From the NCBI GenBank assembly GCA_030647435.1, contig JAUSJX010000065.1, positions 1 to 64,000 on the forward strand: DNA of 64,000 nt, read 5' to 3'. This DNA comes from Candidatus Rokuibacteriota bacterium (lineage in GTDB: Bacteria > Methylomirabilota > Methylomirabilia > Rokubacteriales > CSP1-6). Shown here in pieces: positions 62,045 to 64,000 of this stretch. The notes under the pieces are model-generated. The model saw nothing but the letters and a program-made list of their open reading frames with translations, ran no database searches and had not been told where the DNA came from. Position 1 is the first letter of the stretch. Every line of letters starts with the position of its first letter. The position numbers and the translations under genes were made by a program.

Positions 62045-63015
62045 TGCCGGTTCTCGATTTCGGTGACGCCCTGAACCTCGCACTGCGCGAAGAGATGCGG
62101 CGCGACCCGCGCGTCTACTGCATCGGCGAGGACATCGTCCTCGGCGTGCCCTTCGGCGTCACCAAGGGCCTGGCCGAGGAGTTCGGCCCGGCGCGCGTCC
62201 GGAACGCCCCGATCTCCGAGGCGGCCATCGTGGGCTCGGCCATGGGCGCGGCCATCACGGGTCTCGTGCCGGTGGTGGACATGCACTTCGCCGACTTCGT
62301 TACCTGCGCGATGGACGAGGTCGCCAACCAGATCGCCAAGAGCCGCTACATGTTCGGCGGCCAGATCTCGTGCCCGCTCACGCTCCGCATGCCCTACGGA
62401 ATTGGGAAGTCTGCCGGCGGGCACCATTCGAACTCCGTCGAGGCCTGGTTCGTCAACATCCCCGGCCTCAAGGTGTGCATCCCGTCCACTCCGGCGGATG
62501 CGCGCGGCCTGCTTAAGACGGCCATCCGCGATCCCGATCCCGTGCTGATCTTCGAGCACAGGGGGCTGTACCGCGTGACGGGCGAGGTGCCGGAGGCCGA
62601 GACCCTGGTGCCGCTCGGACTGGCCGATGTGAAGCGCCGCGGCATCGACGTCACCGTGATCGCGACAGCGCGCATGGTGGGCGAGAGCCTGGCGGCGGCC
62701 GACCGGCTGGCGGGCGAGGGGATCTCGGTCGAAGTCGTCGACCCGCGGAGCCTCGTGCCGCTCGACCGCGAGGGCCTGGCCGCGTCCGTGCGGAAGACCC
62801 ACCGCGTGGTCATCGCCGAGGAGGGGCCCATGCGCGGCAGCGTCGGGGCCTGGCTCGCGTGGGTGATCATGGAGGCCTGCTTCGACGACCTCGACGCGCC
62901 CATCGCGCGCGTGGCGGGCCCGAACATCCCCATTCCCTTCAGCCCGCCGCTCGAGGCCTTCGCGACTCCGGGGGCCGCGGACGTCGTCGACGCGATCCGG
63001 CGGGTCGTGAAGTAG
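62044..63015 (+). CDS. Thiamine-diphosphate dehydrogenase E1 beta subunit
   Basis: ATG 62044 overlaps the alpha stop (TGATG); 323 residues. It has CIGEDIVLGVPFGVTKGLAEEFG, NAPISEAAIVGSAMGAA, the ThDP-binding Glu region, MPYGIGKSAGGHHSNS and the C-terminal EVVDPRSLVPLDRE, TGK-like VIAEEGPMRGSVG and PFSPPLEAFATP. It forms the alpha2beta2 E1 with the previous product. Translational coupling assures equal amounts. Confidence 0.93.
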   Translation: MPVLDFGDALNLALREEMRRDPRVYCIGEDIVLGVPFGVTKGLAEEFGPARVRNAPISEAAIVGSAMGAAITGLVPVVDMHFADFVTCAMDEVANQIAKSRYMFGGQISCPLTLRMPYGIGKSAGGHHSNSVEAWFVNIPGLKVCIPSTPADARGLLKTAIRDPDPVLIFEHRGLYRVTGEVPEAETLVPLGLADVKRRGIDVTVIATARMVGESLAAADRLAGEGISVEVVDPRSLVPLDREGLAASVRKTHRVVIAEEGPMRGSVGAWLAWVIMEACFDDLDAPIARVAGPNIPIPFSPPLEAFATPGAADVVDAIRRVVK

Positions 63016-63017
63016 CG

Positions 63018-63416
63018 CTACTTCCGGAGCGTGAAGGCGCCCGCGCCCAGCAGCGCCTGGGCGATGGTCGCGCCCAGTAGGACGAGCACGTACTCGTAGC
63101 CGATCTTGCTGCCGAAGATGAAGAAGCCCTGCTGCAGGTGCACGAACCAGAGGGCGCCCGCAATGACCGGGATGTTCGCCAGGGCGGCCCAACGCACCAG
63201 GAGGCCCAGGATGAGCAGGATCCCGCCCAGGCCGTGCGCCACGATCAGGTACCAGACGCCGATCTCGGGTAGGGGGATGTGCATCGCGCGCTGGTACTCG
63301 ACCGCCTTGGCGAGGCCCATCACGACGAGTGCCAGGTAGGCGTGGGCGATGTAAACCACGCCGAGGACCACCCGCAGCACGAGCGCGCCGTACGGCTCGA
63401 GCCCGCCTCTCCCCAC
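63018..63416 (-). CDS. DoxX family membrane protein
   Basis: The 132-residue protein (GTG 63416) has four hydrophobic helices with the DoxX entry LRVVLGVVYIAHAYLAL, then WYLIVAHGLGGILLILGLLVRW, IPVIAGALWFVHLQQG, and a last helix YVLVLLGATIAQALLGAG. DoxX-like proteins take part in membrane redox or sulfur metabolism in some species; the exact role is open. It is convergent with the E1 beta gene, with a 2-bp gap. Confidence 0.85.
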   Translation of the reverse strand: MGRGGLEPYGALVLRVVLGVVYIAHAYLALVVMGLAKAVEYQRAMHIPLPEIGVWYLIVAHGLGGILLILGLLVRWAALANIPVIAGALWFVHLQQGFFIFGSKIGYEYVLVLLGATIAQALLGAGAFTLRK

Positions 63417-63444
63417 AGTCAGTCCTCTCTGTCCAGGTTGGCGT

Positions 63445-64000
63445 TCACGGCTTCCGGAAGAGGATCTCGCCGACGTAGCCCTCGGCCCGCGAGCGCGTGT
63501 CGTCCGAGTCGATGCCGATGGAGAGCGCCTCGACCTTCTCCTCTGGCTCCTCGCCGTAGATCTTCTTGTAGTCTTCGCAGACGTTGCGCGTCTCCGTCAC
63601 CCACTTGCCGATGTCGGCGTCGCCGGAGCGCATGACGACGTAGGTCACGAGCCCCGTCTTCTGGCTCTTGACGATCGTCCCGGCCGGGGCGGTCGTGTCC
63701 CAGATGTAGCCGATCACGCGCGAGCGCACGGCGTTCGGGAAGCGCGGGAAGGTGACGTAGAGCTGAAGCGCCTGGTCGTCCGTCGCCTTCTTGCGGGCGT
63801 CGCCGCCCTTGGGCAGCTCCACCACCTTCCAGCGCCACTGGAGGACCTGGTAGTCCTTGCAGTCGATCTTGATGTCCTTGTTGATGGTCGAGCTGTCGCC
63901 GTTGCTGACGAGGTGGAGGACTCGGGTCGGGCTCTCGCTCACGACCTCGAACTCGTACTTGGGGTTGCCCCAGCTCTGGGTGCGCCAGCCGTTGGGCACG
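63445..64000 (-). CDS. DUF3047 family protein, 5' end outside the window
   Basis: At least 184 residues remain; the frame is open at the right edge, and GTG 63999 is probably internal. It shows DUF3047 blocks: LQWRWKVVELPKGGDARKKATDD, ALQLYVTFPR, VIGYIWDTTAPAGTIVKS, and ISIGIDSDDTRSRAEGYVGEI-like ending (SIGIDSDDTRSRAEGYV). Such proteins are usually exported beta-sandwich proteins of unknown function. It is upstream of doxX on the same strand, with 28 bp between. Confidence 0.85.
   Translation of the reverse strand, partial: VPNGWRTQSWGNPKYEFEVVSESPTRVLHLVSNGDSSTINKDIKIDCKDYQVLQWRWKVVELPKGGDARKKATDDQALQLYVTFPRFPNAVRSRVIGYIWDTTAPAGTIVKSQKTGLVTYVVMRSGDADIGKWVTETRNVCEDYKKIYGEEPEEKVEALSIGIDSDDTRSRAEGYVGEILFRKP

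Overview
The window is one high-GC bacterial chromosome segment with dense, mostly co-directional genes, many GTG starts and many 1-8 bp gene overlaps. I see no rRNA, tRNA, CRISPR array, insertion sequence or phage gene. The gene set fits an uncultivated soil or subsurface bacterium such as Candidatus Rokubacteria / Methylomirabilota: two oligopeptide ABC transporters, stand-alone amidases, an F420-type LLM oxidoreductase, several metallo-beta-lactamase proteins, corrinoid methyl-transfer modules, type IV pilins and a likely selenoprotein. That placement is an inference from content, not a phylogenetic result.

Layout. 1-3.3 kb: peptide ABC transporter on the minus strand; the second permease gene runs into a palindromic repeat at the window edge. 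3.4-4.9 kb: a tiny GatC-like gene plus an amidase. 5.1-8.6 kb: an EthD-like protein, then a PilS-like membrane histidine kinase and an NtrC-type sigma54 activator. 8.6-16.5 kb: enoyl-CoA hydratase, MFS carrier, amidohydrolase, fumarase, MBL hydrolase, CDGSH protein, thioesterase, NHL protein and SDR. 16.6-21.1 kb: M1 aminopeptidase, a thioredoxin-fold gene with an in-frame TGA at its redox site (probable selenocysteine), and an LLM oxidoreductase. 21.1-25.8 kb: a frameshifted MFS gene, D-cysteine-desulfhydrase-like enzyme, alpha/beta hydrolase and an MBL phosphodiesterase.

25.9-39.5 kb is a long tightly packed run: MBL-rhodanese protein, corrinoid protein, homocysteine methyltransferase, MetH-type reactivation domain, shikimate kinase, homocysteine methyltransferase-MTHFR fusion, amidase, D-aminoacylase, a 1029-residue multi-GAF histidine kinase and a second sigma54 activator. 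The first part looks like a methionine synthase broken into separate subunits. CobS and CobC at 51-52.4 kb (cobalamin assembly) and a DUF169-URO-D fusion at 41-43 kb extend the corrinoid and one-carbon theme.

39.6-49.5 kb: a small receiver-like gene behind a sigma54 promoter, an RNA-binding protein, acetyl-CoA synthetase, a histidine-kinase remnant, a DksA-like gene behind a second sigma54 promoter, a GDPD pseudoenzyme, an acyltransferase, AroQ and an ECF sigma factor fused to a membrane anchor and exported domain. 49.5-55.9 kb: acyl-CoA carboxylase beta subunit, CobS, CobC and a complete second peptide transporter. 56-61 kb: a type IV minor pilin operon behind a third sigma54 promoter, containing a recent 1592-bp tandem duplication of a pilX-like gene. 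61-64 kb: E1 alpha and beta of a 2-oxoacid/acetoin-type dehydrogenase, DoxX and a DUF3047 protein cut by the window end.

The most interesting items are the probable selenoprotein with a SECIS-like hairpin (19.2-20.3 kb), the three GG-N10-GC sigma54 promoters next to two sigma54 activators, the membrane-anchored sigma factor fusion, the split methionine synthase cluster, the pilX duplication with its junction scar, and long palindromes in three convergent intergenic gaps.
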